DNA of 64,000 nt from Nocardia flavorosea. Lineage in GTDB: Bacteria > Actinomycetota > Actinomycetes > Mycobacteriales > Mycobacteriaceae. The notes below the pieces were generated by a model. That model searched no databases. It saw only the letters and a program-made list of their open reading frames with translations, and was not told where the DNA came from. The stretch covers positions 124,001-188,000 of the forward strand of contig NZ_JADLQL010000001.1 of assembly GCF_015477805.1 (NCBI RefSeq), in the 5' to 3' direction. The stretch's first letter is position 1, and each line of letters opens with the position of its first letter. Of this stretch, positions 16,978 to 25,804 are shown piece after piece. A program made the translations under genes and the position numbers.

Positions 16978-18261
16978 GTGACAGAAACGGAAACCGTGCC
17001 GGGCGCCGCACCGTCACCGCGCAGCGTCGTGGTGGTGGGCGCCTCGCACGCCGCCGTCCATTTCGCGGACCGCCTACGCGATACCGGCTACGACGGTGCG
17101 ATCACCCTCATCTCACACGAACCGCGGCTGCCGTATCAGCGGCCGCCGCTGTCCAAGGGATGGTTGAAGGGCGAGACGACCAGTGAATCGCTGCTGCTCC
17201 GCGATCCGGCGCACTACGCCGGCAACGAGATCGAACTGCTCACCGGCGCGCGGGTCGAACGGGTGGCTCGCACGCCGGCGGGTGTCCGGATCGAGTTCGC
17301 CGACGTAGGCGGCCTGCAGAGGAGGGAGTTCGACCGGTTGGTTCTGGCCACCGGCGCCCGAGCCCGGGCCCTCGATCTTCCCGGGTCCGCCCATCCCGAT
17401 GTCGTGTGCTTACGCGACCTCGACCACGCCTCCGTACTGGCAGATCGGATCCGTAACGGCCCGATCGTGGTGATCGGTGGCGGATTCGTCGGCCTCGAAG
17501 TCGCCGCCACAGCGCGGACCCTGGGCGCGGAGGTGACCGTGATCGAAGCCGGGACACGGCTGCTGGGGCGCGCGGTGGGGGAGACCACTGCGGCAGCATT
17601 GCTCGCGGCGCACCGGGCAATGGGCACCGATATCGTGCTGGGCGCGCAGCCTGCAGCGATCGTGGCCGCGGACGAAGAGCTCTGCGGGGTCAGATTGACC
17701 GACGGCCGAGTGATCCCGGCCGCAACCGTACTGGTCGGGATCGGGGCCGAGCCGCGTATCGAACTCGCCACCCAGCTCGGCCTGCATTGTGCGGGCGGCG
17801 TGGTGGTCGACGACCGGTGCCTGGCTTCCGACGGGTGGACGCTCGCCATCGGCGACTGCACTACCCGAGTGTCGCCCACCACCGGCCGTCACTACCGGCT
17901 GGAATCGGTGGACAATGCCACCACTCAGGCCGAGGTAGCGGCAGCGGTACTGGCGGGGAGTACCGCTGCGGCCTCGGCCGCACCGTGGTTCTGGTCGGAT
18001 CAGGGCGACCAGAAACTCCAGATCGTGGGCCTGACCGGCGATCACTGCACGGTCGTGGTCCGCACCGATCCGGACAAACCGCGCCGCCGGGTCGCGCTGT
18101 ACTTCACCGGCGACACCTTGGTCGCCGCGGAATGCCTGAACGCGCCCGCGGACTTCGTGGCGCTGCGTGCGGCATTGGGCCGCGGGGATCGGCCGGGGCC
18201 GAACATGTTGTCCGACAGCAGTATCCCGCTCAAGAAACTGCTGACACCGGTCCGCGGCTGA
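16978..18261 (+). CDS. FAD-dependent ferredoxin reductase
   Basis: This 427-residue protein is the NAD(P)H:ferredoxin reductase of the P450 system. The N-terminal FAD fold begins VVVVGASHAAVHFADRL and the second dinucleotide fold has VVIGGGFVGLEVAATA near residue 164. A third conserved block (AIGDC) binds FAD, and the C-terminal reductase domain follows, as in putidaredoxin and rhodocoxin reductases. The first fold carries GASHAA rather than the commoner GAGHAG. The GTG start lies 3 bases after the ferredoxin stop, so translation is coupled. Confidence 0.94.
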   Translation: MTETETVPGAAPSPRSVVVVGASHAAVHFADRLRDTGYDGAITLISHEPRLPYQRPPLSKGWLKGETTSESLLLRDPAHYAGNEIELLTGARVERVARTPAGVRIEFADVGGLQRREFDRLVLATGARARALDLPGSAHPDVVCLRDLDHASVLADRIRNGPIVVIGGGFVGLEVAATARTLGAEVTVIEAGTRLLGRAVGETTAAALLAAHRAMGTDIVLGAQPAAIVAADEELCGVRLTDGRVIPAATVLVGIGAEPRIELATQLGLHCAGGVVVDDRCLASDGWTLAIGDCTTRVSPTTGRHYRLESVDNATTQAEVAAAVLAGSTAAASAAPWFWSDQGDQKLQIVGLTGDHCTVVVRTDPDKPRRRVALYFTGDTLVAAECLNAPADFVALRAALGRGDRPGPNMLSDSSIPLKKLLTPVRG

Positions 18262-18336
18262 CCGGGGCCGGGACGCGGAAGCGCCGAGCCGCGGATCGGT
18301 CGCGGCGCCGGCCGTCCGGGTTGCGGCGCATACGAA

Positions 18337-18347
18337 CCGCTCAGTGG
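18337..18347. promoter_or_regulatory. CCGCTCAGTGG element upstream of the terpene synthase
   Basis: This copy of the recurring intergenic element lies in the 264-base gap after the reductase, 179 bases before the terpene synthase start. It reads on as CAGTGGGAACG. Its presence suggests the terpene synthase may have its own promoter. A role is inferred. Confidence 0.35.
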
Positions 18348-18525
18348 GAACGTGTCTCGTTGGCGAGTGACGCGGTGCTGCTCGTACTCATCGCATTCAA
18401 ATCGTTAGCCGTGTGTACCGCGCCCGCCGCGAGGCCGCTACCTCGGGGTGCCCCGGCACCGGGTGACAGTGACTCACCGGTGCACCACACTGAGAGGGTT
18501 CGGAATATGCGGGAGGAGAGTCGTC

Positions 18526-19644
18526 ATGGCTTCTCGGTACACAGCGGCGGTCGAACGTGAGATCGACGATATGCGAGCACAATACGAAGTCTGGGTACAC
18601 ACCGGCGAGCCGTGGTCGTTACGCGAACTGTTCAGCACACCGGACTGCGATATCGCAGAGTACTGCGCGCAGTTCCGCCCCAGCGAATTCGGTGCGCAGG
18701 CCTGTGACGACGTGGAACGGTACTGCCGGGCGCAGGGTATCTGGCTGGAACCCGGTGGCGCGCATTACAACAGCATGACGCCCTACCTGCATCCGGGGCC
18801 GGTCAGCGCGCAGCGGTTGACCGTGATCGGATTGTTCAACGCAATCCTTTTCTGGCTCAACGACACCGTGGGCCGGGAGAAGTACGGCCACCTATCCGAA
18901 ACCGAGCAGCGGCGGGCTCGCAGTGGACTCGACCGGTTGTGCATCCTACTGGAAAGCCGTGCAGCGCCCGACAATCCGTCGCGGGTCGAAGCGGCGACGG
19001 TCGATTTCCTGTCGCGTATCGAGGAGTTGTCGCAGCCACGGTGGCTGGACGAATTCCTCGCCTCGACTGTGGAACATCTGCGGACCGCCATCCGGGATCA
19101 GAACGCCCGGGCTCGTGGTGATCTGCTGACCGTCGCGGAGTACATCGATCTACGCGCGCAGGTATCGGGTATGTACCCGGCCATCGCGCTGTGCGAGTTC
19201 GGCCGCGACAGCTACCTGGACGGGGAACGGCTGGCGCGGGCCGGGGTGGCTGCGGACCTCCATCGATTACGTGTGCTCACTGCGGAAATCGGTGCCTTGA
19301 TGAACGATATCTTCTCCTTCGAAAAGGAGTGCATTGCGGACCGGTCGGATTTCAACCTCATTCCGGTCTGCCTGCTGAACACGCCCGGTGCGACCTTGAC
19401 CGATGCGGTCCGCGCGGCGGGCACCGTGGTACGCGACCGGATCACCGAATTCCGCCGGCGTCACGACGCGCTGGCGGATCGGTGCCGTGAACCGGGTCTT
19501 GCCGATACGGATCTCGCCGCGCAACTGCGTGCGCACCTCGCCGACCTCGCGGGTTGTGTCCAGGCGAGCTGGGTCTGGCAGCTGGCCACGACCCGGTACA
19601 CGGGCGCCGGCATTTTCTCGGAGAACCACCCCCGGCGGGCCTGA
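18526..19644 (+). CDS. Class I terpene synthase family protein
   Basis: This 372-residue all-helical protein should ionise a prenyl diphosphate and cyclise it. The second metal motif is intact: NDIFSFEKE at 260-268, with Asn260, Ser264 and Glu268. The diphosphate-sensing Arg210 sits in EYIDLRAQVSG, 50 residues before it, and the C-terminal RY pair is at 357-358 (WQLATTRYTG). The first, Asp-rich motif is degenerate: NDTVGRE at 112-118 instead of DDxxD/E. The ATG at 18526 follows GGGAGGAG. It lies 264 bases after the P450 operon. The product is unknown; a mono- or sesquiterpene is likely by size. Confidence 0.88.
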   Translation: MASRYTAAVEREIDDMRAQYEVWVHTGEPWSLRELFSTPDCDIAEYCAQFRPSEFGAQACDDVERYCRAQGIWLEPGGAHYNSMTPYLHPGPVSAQRLTVIGLFNAILFWLNDTVGREKYGHLSETEQRRARSGLDRLCILLESRAAPDNPSRVEAATVDFLSRIEELSQPRWLDEFLASTVEHLRTAIRDQNARARGDLLTVAEYIDLRAQVSGMYPAIALCEFGRDSYLDGERLARAGVAADLHRLRVLTAEIGALMNDIFSFEKECIADRSDFNLIPVCLLNTPGATLTDAVRAAGTVVRDRITEFRRRHDALADRCREPGLADTDLAAQLRAHLADLAGCVQASWVWQLATTRYTGAGIFSENHPRRA

Positions 19645-19759
19645 GGCCGGTCGATGAGCGATGATGGTGATCATCAAAGGTAGCCACTCCTCCTCTCGGT
19701 AGGCGGACGATCCATGGCTGCGATCGGCGCGGTGGCGGGCAGAGCGACGAAGGGGTGCG

Positions 19760-21046
19760 ATGGAGCCGGAGCACAGCGAACTGGTGCGAGAGTGGTCTGC
19801 GGCCCTCCATGCGACCAGTGGCTCCGGCCCCTCCGATCCGAGTATCGATCACCTGCTGGGCTGGTTGGTGCACGATCTCGCGCACGCGCTCACCACCACC
19901 CCGTTCGACCCCGATGCGGGCGCCCGGGCGGGGGCCGCGCTGGCGGCCGCGGACCTGCCGGCCTCCGATGTGGTGGCAGCGTCGGTCCCGGTGCTGTGGG
20001 CGCTCACGGGTGCGGGTGGCGATCCCGAAACGACCCGGCGGATGGCGGTCCTGCTGGCCAAGCTCGGCGAAGGCTTCGGTATCCGCCGGCAGATGCTGTT
20101 CGCTCCGCCCGACGCTCCCGGCCAGTTCGCCCAGCGTATGGATGAGCGTTTCCGCGTCGTTTTCGACAATGCGGCGGTGGCCATCGCGATCGGTGACACC
20201 AACGGCGTTCTGCTCAACGCCAACCAGGCGCTCGCGGAAATGATCGGTGTCCCCGCCGACGACCTGCGCGGTATCTCGGTCTACGAATTCGCCCACCCCG
20301 AAGACCGGGAGCGTATCCGCCGGATGGTCTACGAGCGGTTGGTGCCGCATAAACAGGGCGCCGTGAAACTGGAACAGCAGATCGGGCGGGCCGACGGCAG
20401 CTACGGGTGGGCTGCGTTCTCCATCACCTTCGTCCAGGGCCGTGAGGGACACCCGGACTATCTACTGGCCGTCGGCGAAGATGTCACCGAACAGCACCGG
20501 ATGCGTGAGGAACTGCATCAGCAGGCACGCCATGATCTGCTGACCGGACTGCCGAACCGGCGGCAACTACTCGAATGGCTGGATTCGACGATCCGTGACG
20601 CCGGCCCACGGGACCGGGTCGGGTTGTGCTTCGTGGACCTGGACCGGTTCAAATACATCAACGACCGCTACGGACACGGCACCGGTGACAAGGTTCTCAC
20701 CGCTGTCGCGCACCGGTTGCGCGACAGTGTTGCGGAGTTCGATTGCCTGGTCGCGCGGATCGGCGGCGACGAATTCGTCGCACTCGTACCGCCACCCGTC
20801 GACGACGACCGGATGACCGAGGTAGCGGAGCGGTTGCTCGGCGCCCTGTCCGATCCGGTCCACACCGGCGGGCACCGGCTCCACGTGTCGGCCAGTATCG
20901 GTGCGGTGGTGACAACGGTCGAGGGTGGGCAGGCAGAAGCTCTGCTGGACGCCGCCGATACCGGGCTGTATCACGCCAAGAACAGCGGTAAGGCGCAGTG
21001 GGTGCTGCACACCATGCCCGTCGACGAGGGTGCCGAACAGACCTGA
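19760..21046 (+). CDS. PAS-GGDEF diguanylate cyclase
   Basis: This 428-residue protein makes the second messenger c-di-GMP. An N-terminal region of about 115 residues has no recognised domain. A PAS sensor follows (about 125-245, FRVVFDNAAVAIAIGD to GEDVTEQHRM), then a GGDEF domain from HDLLTGLPNR (257) on, with intact IGGDEF at 334-339. The inhibitory RxxD site that usually lies five residues before GGDEF is absent: the sequence is EFDCLVARIGG. No membrane helix is seen, so it is cytosolic. It lies 115 bases downstream of the terpene synthase and ends at a strong terminator. Confidence 0.93.
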   Translation: MEPEHSELVREWSAALHATSGSGPSDPSIDHLLGWLVHDLAHALTTTPFDPDAGARAGAALAAADLPASDVVAASVPVLWALTGAGGDPETTRRMAVLLAKLGEGFGIRRQMLFAPPDAPGQFAQRMDERFRVVFDNAAVAIAIGDTNGVLLNANQALAEMIGVPADDLRGISVYEFAHPEDRERIRRMVYERLVPHKQGAVKLEQQIGRADGSYGWAAFSITFVQGREGHPDYLLAVGEDVTEQHRMREELHQQARHDLLTGLPNRRQLLEWLDSTIRDAGPRDRVGLCFVDLDRFKYINDRYGHGTGDKVLTAVAHRLRDSVAEFDCLVARIGGDEFVALVPPPVDDDRMTEVAERLLGALSDPVHTGGHRLHVSASIGAVVTTVEGGQAEALLDAADTGLYHAKNSGKAQWVLHTMPVDEGAEQT

Positions 21047-21057
21047 TCGAACGAGAA

Positions 21058-21086
21058 AGGCTCCGCATCCGTGGGATGCGGAGCCT
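21058..21086. terminator. Strong bidirectional terminator
   Basis: A perfect 13-base stem (AGGCTCCGCATCC / GGATGCGGAGCCT) with a GTG loop lies between two converging genes, 12 bases after the diguanylate cyclase stop and 17 bases after the cold-shock stop. On the minus strand the stem is followed by TTTCTCGTT, giving a good intrinsic terminator for the cold-shock gene. Confidence 0.85.
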
Positions 21087-21102
21087 GACGATTCACACGG
21101 AA

Positions 21103-21306
21103 TCAGATCGTGCGGACGTCCTGAGCCTGCGGACCCTTCTGGCCCTGGCCGATCTCGAACTCCACCCGCTGACCCTCTTCGAGGGTTTTGAAACCCGAGC
21201 CCCCGATGGCCGAGTAATGCACGAAGACGTCAGGGCCGCCTCCGTCTTGGGCGATGAAGCCGAAGCCCTTCTCGCCGTTGAACCATTTCACGCTGCCTTG
21301 CGCCAT
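21103..21306 (-). CDS. cspA: Cold-shock protein
   Basis: This 67-residue single-domain OB-fold protein binds RNA and single-stranded DNA and acts as an RNA chaperone. Both RNP motifs are present: KGFGFIAQ and VFVHYSAI. Length and sequence are typical of actinobacterial CspA. A purine-rich AGGAATGAAG precedes the ATG. The gene is monocistronic and has its own terminator. Confidence 0.97.
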   Translation of the reverse strand: MAQGSVKWFNGEKGFGFIAQDGGGPDVFVHYSAIGGSGFKTLEEGQRVEFEIGQGQKGPQAQDVRTI

Positions 21307-21528
21307 GCTTTGTTACTTCATTCCTGTAGACGAGCCGCGCAGATCACTTCGATTAGCGCAGTCTCGGTGAACCAGTGTGTCATACGCACGGCAGCGCCTG
21401 TCGAGGGGGGGACCCGAGGCGCGAGTGAGGCCGGGTCCCGCTTCGGCTCCGTCCGGCCGGGGCCCGCCGCGGTAGGCGAAAGATACCGCTGGGTAGTCCG
21501 TTTCCGAGTGTGCTGATCGCCGCTGCCG

Positions 21529-21663
21529 TCAGCGGCGCTTGGGGTCGAAGGTGGACTCGACATCGGATTTCGCGACAGCTTTGGCTTTCTTCTCCGCCCG
21601 CTTTTCCTTCAGCGTTTTTCCGGGTTTCTTGGTGGCACCGCCACGGGGAGATTTATCGGACAT
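21529..21663 (-). CDS. Small highly basic protein (44 residues)
   Basis: An ATG at 21663 opens a 44-residue frame that begins MSDKSPRGGATKKPGKTLKE and contains 13 Lys and 5 Arg. The pattern KKxGKxLKEKRAEKKAK matches, from memory, a family of short Lys-rich proteins of unknown role common in actinobacteria. It has no hydrophobic segment. It lies downstream of the ABC-F gene on the same strand with 103 bases between them, so the two may be co-transcribed. A nucleic-acid or ribosome association is suggested by composition only. Confidence 0.7.
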   Translation of the reverse strand: MSDKSPRGGATKKPGKTLKEKRAEKKAKAVAKSDVESTFDPKRR

Positions 21664-21766
21664 GGACGTCCTTCGGTTCGCGGGACCTGAGCGGCCCCGT
21701 TGTCTCCACCGTACGCGACGCCGGGGAGTCCGGCGTAGGAAACGCGCTGTCCTCAGCGGGCCGGGG

Positions 21767-23407
21767 TTATTCCTCGGTGAGCAGGCCCGCTGCCATATGC
21801 CAGCGGCGGGTCGCGTGCACCGAATCCAGCATGCGGCGGTCGTGGGTCACCAGCAGAAGTGTGCCGGAGAAGGAGTCGACTGCCTGCTCGAGCTGTTCGA
21901 TGGCCGGAAGATCGAGGTGGTTGGTCGGCTCGTCGAGCACCAGCAGATTGACACCGCGGGCCTGCAGCAGTGCCAGCGCGGCGCGGGTACGTTCACCGGG
22001 CGACAAGGTGTCGCAGGCGCGGGTGACGTGCGGGCCGCGCAATCCGAACTTGGCGAGCAGCGTCCGGACCTCGGCATCCGGCCAGTCGGGGACGGCCGCC
22101 CCGAAGGTCGCGGCCAGGGGGCCGGCGCCGCGGAACAGGCCACGAGCCTGGTCGACCTCGCCGAGCTGCACGCCCGCACCGAGCGCCGCAGTGCCCGTCC
22201 CGGGCGCGATCTTGCCGAGCAGCAGGGCTAGCAGGGTCGATTTACCGGAGCCGTTCGCGCCGGTCAGCACGATGCGGTCGGCCCAGTCGATCTGGGCGGT
22301 GATCGGCCCGAGCACGAAATCACCGCGCGTAACGGTGGCATTGCTCGCCGTCGCCACGACCGAACCGCTGCGCGGCGCCGCGGCGATCTCCATCCGCAGC
22401 TCCCATTCCTTACGCGGTTCCTCCACCACCTCGAGCCGTTCGATACGGCGCTGGGTCTGCCGAGCCTTGGCGGCTTGTTTCTCGGTGGATTCGGCGCGCG
22501 TCTTCCGGGTGATCTTGTCGGAATCGTTCTTGCTCTTGCGGCGTGCATTGCGAACCCCGTGCTCCAGCCAGTTGCGCTGCATCCGCGCCCGGGCCTGCAA
22601 AGCTGCTTTGGTATCGGCGAATTCGTCGTAGGCCTCGCGGGCGTGCCGGCGCGCGATCTCACGTTCGGCCAAGTACGAGTCGTAGCCGCCGTCATAGAAG
22701 TTGACCTGCTGCTGGGCGAGATCCAGTTCGAGCACGGCGGTCACCGTGCGGGTCAGGAATTCGCGGTCGTGGCTGATGATCATCAGCGGCACCCGGATAC
22801 CGGTGACGAACCGTTCGAGGCGGTCGAGACCGTCGAGGTCGAGGTCGTTGGTGGGTTCGTCGAGCAGCAGGATATCGAAACGCGACAACAGCACCGATGC
22901 GAGACCGGCGCGGGCCGCCTGTCCGCCGGACAGGCCCGTCATGGGAGCGTCCAACCGACCGGCGAGGCCGTCGGTGAGCCCGAGATCGGCGGCGACCTCC
23001 GCGGCGCGCTGTTCGAAATCGGCGCCGCCGAGGGCGAGCCAGTGTTCGAGCGCGGGGGAGTAGTCGTCGTGCCCACCGTCGGCGAGCCGTTCGGCAGCGG
23101 CGTCCATCAGGCGCTGGGCGTGGGCGACTCCGGTCCGGCGGGCGAGAAATTCGAGTACCGTCTCGCCGGCGGTGCGTTCGGGCTCCTGGGCCAGGTAGCC
23201 GACGGTGGCGCCGGGCGGACTGAGGGTGATACTGCCTTCGCCCGGGGCGCAGTCGGCGAGCATACGCAGCAGCGTCGATTTACCCGCGCCGTTGACGCCG
23301 ACCAGTCCGATCACATCCCCGGGCGCGAGAGTCAGATCGAGGTCGGCGAACAGGGTGCGTTCGGCGTGCCCGGCCGAGAGGCCACTGGCCTGCAATGTTG
23401 CGCTCAC
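21767..23407 (-). CDS. ABC-F ATPase (ribosome-associated)
   Basis: This 546-residue protein has two ABC ATPase domains in one chain and no membrane segment, the ABC-F layout. Walker A motifs are GVNGAGKST and GANGSGKST, signatures are LSGGQ and LSPGE, and Walker B motifs are LLLDEPTNDLDLD and LVLDEPTNHLDL. The linker between them is long and strongly basic (RRKSKNDSDKITRK), as needed to reach the ribosomal peptidyl-transferase region. ABC-F proteins act as translation factors or give resistance to ribosome-targeting drugs. GTG 23407 is chosen as start; upstream codons lack domain content. Confidence 0.9.
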   Translation of the reverse strand: MSATLQASGLSAGHAERTLFADLDLTLAPGDVIGLVGVNGAGKSTLLRMLADCAPGEGSITLSPPGATVGYLAQEPERTAGETVLEFLARRTGVAHAQRLMDAAAERLADGGHDDYSPALEHWLALGGADFEQRAAEVAADLGLTDGLAGRLDAPMTGLSGGQAARAGLASVLLSRFDILLLDEPTNDLDLDGLDRLERFVTGIRVPLMIISHDREFLTRTVTAVLELDLAQQQVNFYDGGYDSYLAEREIARRHAREAYDEFADTKAALQARARMQRNWLEHGVRNARRKSKNDSDKITRKTRAESTEKQAAKARQTQRRIERLEVVEEPRKEWELRMEIAAAPRSGSVVATASNATVTRGDFVLGPITAQIDWADRIVLTGANGSGKSTLLALLLGKIAPGTGTAALGAGVQLGEVDQARGLFRGAGPLAATFGAAVPDWPDAEVRTLLAKFGLRGPHVTRACDTLSPGERTRAALALLQARGVNLLVLDEPTNHLDLPAIEQLEQAVDSFSGTLLLVTHDRRMLDSVHATRRWHMAAGLLTEE

Positions 23408-23698
23408 CGGGCATATTCTGCCCGGGCGGGTGGTGCCGGCCGGACCCGGCCGCCGGGCAGCGGATTCGGCGGTACCGGCGTGGACGAACACGAACACCCC
23501 CGGCCGGCTCCCCGGGCCGCGTACCAGTAGTTGTCGGTGGTATCGAACCACGCCGTCAACGTCGATCCAGGGGATCGGCACGCCGGTGAGTGCGGGTACG
23601 GACGGCTCGCTGTCGCGGCGGCGTTCCCCGAGGTGATTCGGGTCCAGGCTCCATCCCGACCGGGTATCGCCCGAACGACAGCCGACGCGAACTGGCGT

Positions 23699-25804
23699 TC
23701 AGGACTGCACGCCGGCACTCAGTACGGTGTCGGCGGTGATGGGTAGTGCGCGGACCCGGACCCCGGTCGCGTGATGAACCGCGTTGGCCACCGCGGCGGC
23801 GGCGCCGACGATTCCGATCTCGCCGGCACCGCGCGAACCCATCGGGTTGCTGTGCTCGTCGACTTCGTCCAACCAGATCGCGTCGATATCCTGGACGTCG
23901 GCGTGCGCGCTGATGTGGTACGACGCCAGATCGTGGGTGACAATATGGCCGAATCGGTGGTCGCGCACGCTGTCCTCGTGCAGGGCTCCGGATACGCCCA
24001 TGGTCATCCCGCCGATCAGCTGGGAACGCAGGGTGCGCGGGTTGATCGCCCGCCCGATCGAGAACACGCCCAGCATGCGCGGGATCCGGATTTCACCGGT
24101 GGCGCGATGGACCCGGGCTTCGACGAAGTGGGCGCCGAAGGAATGCAACGCGAACTTCCCGGCGTCCGGATTCTCCTCCGCCGGTGCGCTGCTGTGTGCG
24201 CCGGCGGCCGGGTGGTCGCCGTGCTCGCGCCGGAAGGCCCGGGCGGCGGCGACCACGGCCGAACCCCACGAACCGATCCCGGTGGACCCGCCGGCGACGC
24301 TGGCTTCGGGCAGGTCGGTATCGCCGATGCGCAGCCGCACAGCGGTGGGGGCACACCCGAGGGCGTCGGCGGCGATCTGGGTCAGCGCCGTCCAGGTGCC
24401 CGTGCCGATATCGGCGGCCCCGATATCGACGGTGTAGTGCTGGTCGGCGAATTCGATCCGGGCGGTATTGCCGGGCATCGCCATCGCGGGGTAGGTGGCC
24501 GCCGCGACCCCTGTCCCGACCAGCCAGTCACCGTCGGTTCGCGCGCGCGGCGCCGGATCGCGCCCGGCCCAGCCGAAACGTTCGGCACCGGTACGGAGGC
24601 ATTCCACGAGATGCCGGCCCGACCACGGCCGGCCCGATTCCGGGTCGGTGCCGGGTTCATTGCGGATCCGCAGCTCGATCGGGTCGATACCGCAGGCCAC
24701 GGCGAGTTCGTCCATGGCCGATTCGGCGGCGTACATACCGGGACATTCGCCGGGGGCTCGCATCCAGAACGGCACCGGCACATCGAGCGCGACCAGGCGA
24801 TGGGAGGTGCGCCGGTTCGGGGTGGCATACATCGTCCGGGAGGCGACTGCCGTCTGCTCGGCGAACTCCTTGACCCGGGCGGTCGTCTCGACGACATCGT
24901 GCGCTAGTGCGGTGAGCCGGCCGTCGCGATCCGCACCCAGCCGGATCCGCTGGACTGTCGGTGTGCGGTAGCCGACCAGCGCGAACATCTGCTGGCGGGT
25001 GCAGGCGTATTTCACCGGCCGGCCCGCGCAGCGCCGAGCGGCCAGGAGCGCGAGCACATTGTGGGCATGCGGCGCCCCCTTGGATCCGAACCCGCCGCCG
25101 ACATGCGGCGCCAGCACCCGCAGCTGGGACGGTTCGAGCCCGAACAGGGGCGCCAGCGTCGACCGGACGGTGTGCACGCCCTGGGTGGAGTCGTAGAGCG
25201 TCACCTCCGTCCGGCCGGATGATTCGTCCCAGCGGGCGATGCAGGCGTGCGGCTCCATCGGATTGTTGTGTTCGGCAGGGGTGGTGTAGGTCCGGTCGAT
25301 GGACACCTCCGCCTCCGCGAGCCCGGCTTCCACATCGCCCTCCTCGGTATCGGTGGGGAATGTGGGGTTCACCTGGTCGGGTGCGTAGCGGCCGGGATCG
25401 TCGGCGCGCAGTTCGGTGTTGTGCGGTTCGGTTTCGTATTCGGTTCGCACCAGATCCGCGCCGTGACGGGCTGTTTCGGCGGTCTCGGCGACCACCGCGC
25501 CGATCAGCTGCCCGCGGAAGTGCACGTGGTCGTCCTGGAGGATGCTCAGTTCGCCGTCGGATGTGTCGGCGAGGGCGGGCGCGTCGAAGACGGTCAGCGC
25601 CGCGACCACTCCCGGCAGTCGGAGTGCGCCGCCGGTGTCCATGGCGGTGACCCGGCCTCGCGCCACGGTCGCCTGGACCGGATGCAGGTACAGGGGATTG
25701 TCCACGCGATGTTCGACGGCGTACGGCGCCGTACCGGTGACCTTGGCGTACCCGTCGAGCCTGGTCAGCGGCGTACCCATCGAATCGGCCGGAATCAATG
25801 TCAT
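23699..25804 (-). CDS. Molybdenum hydroxylase, molybdopterin-binding large subunit
   Basis: This 701-residue subunit of the xanthine dehydrogenase/aldehyde oxidase family binds the Mo cofactor. It shows the hammerhead domain first, then HVGGGFGSKG, the substrate-side segment PFWMRAPGECPGMYA, and the C-terminal GSRGAGEIGIVGA with the catalytic Glu. Its length, shorter than CoxL (about 800), and its paired subunits fit the PaoC/YagR group of aldehyde oxidoreductases. It overlaps the FAD subunit gene by 4 bases. No Tat signal is seen on this chain. Aldehydes or N-heterocycles are possible substrates. Confidence 0.93.
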   Translation of the reverse strand: MTLIPADSMGTPLTRLDGYAKVTGTAPYAVEHRVDNPLYLHPVQATVARGRVTAMDTGGALRLPGVVAALTVFDAPALADTSDGELSILQDDHVHFRGQLIGAVVAETAETARHGADLVRTEYETEPHNTELRADDPGRYAPDQVNPTFPTDTEEGDVEAGLAEAEVSIDRTYTTPAEHNNPMEPHACIARWDESSGRTEVTLYDSTQGVHTVRSTLAPLFGLEPSQLRVLAPHVGGGFGSKGAPHAHNVLALLAARRCAGRPVKYACTRQQMFALVGYRTPTVQRIRLGADRDGRLTALAHDVVETTARVKEFAEQTAVASRTMYATPNRRTSHRLVALDVPVPFWMRAPGECPGMYAAESAMDELAVACGIDPIELRIRNEPGTDPESGRPWSGRHLVECLRTGAERFGWAGRDPAPRARTDGDWLVGTGVAAATYPAMAMPGNTARIEFADQHYTVDIGAADIGTGTWTALTQIAADALGCAPTAVRLRIGDTDLPEASVAGGSTGIGSWGSAVVAAARAFRREHGDHPAAGAHSSAPAEENPDAGKFALHSFGAHFVEARVHRATGEIRIPRMLGVFSIGRAINPRTLRSQLIGGMTMGVSGALHEDSVRDHRFGHIVTHDLASYHISAHADVQDIDAIWLDEVDEHSNPMGSRGAGEIGIVGAAAAVANAVHHATGVRVRALPITADTVLSAGVQS

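Noticed and set aside
21318..21563. 81-codon minus-strand frame upstream of the cold-shock gene
   Set aside because: Low complexity, no motif; it overlaps the better-supported 44-residue basic protein in another frame.
23408..23581. 58-residue N-terminal extension of the ABC-F protein
   Set aside because: The ATPase fold begins just after the GTG at 23407 and the extension has no family content.
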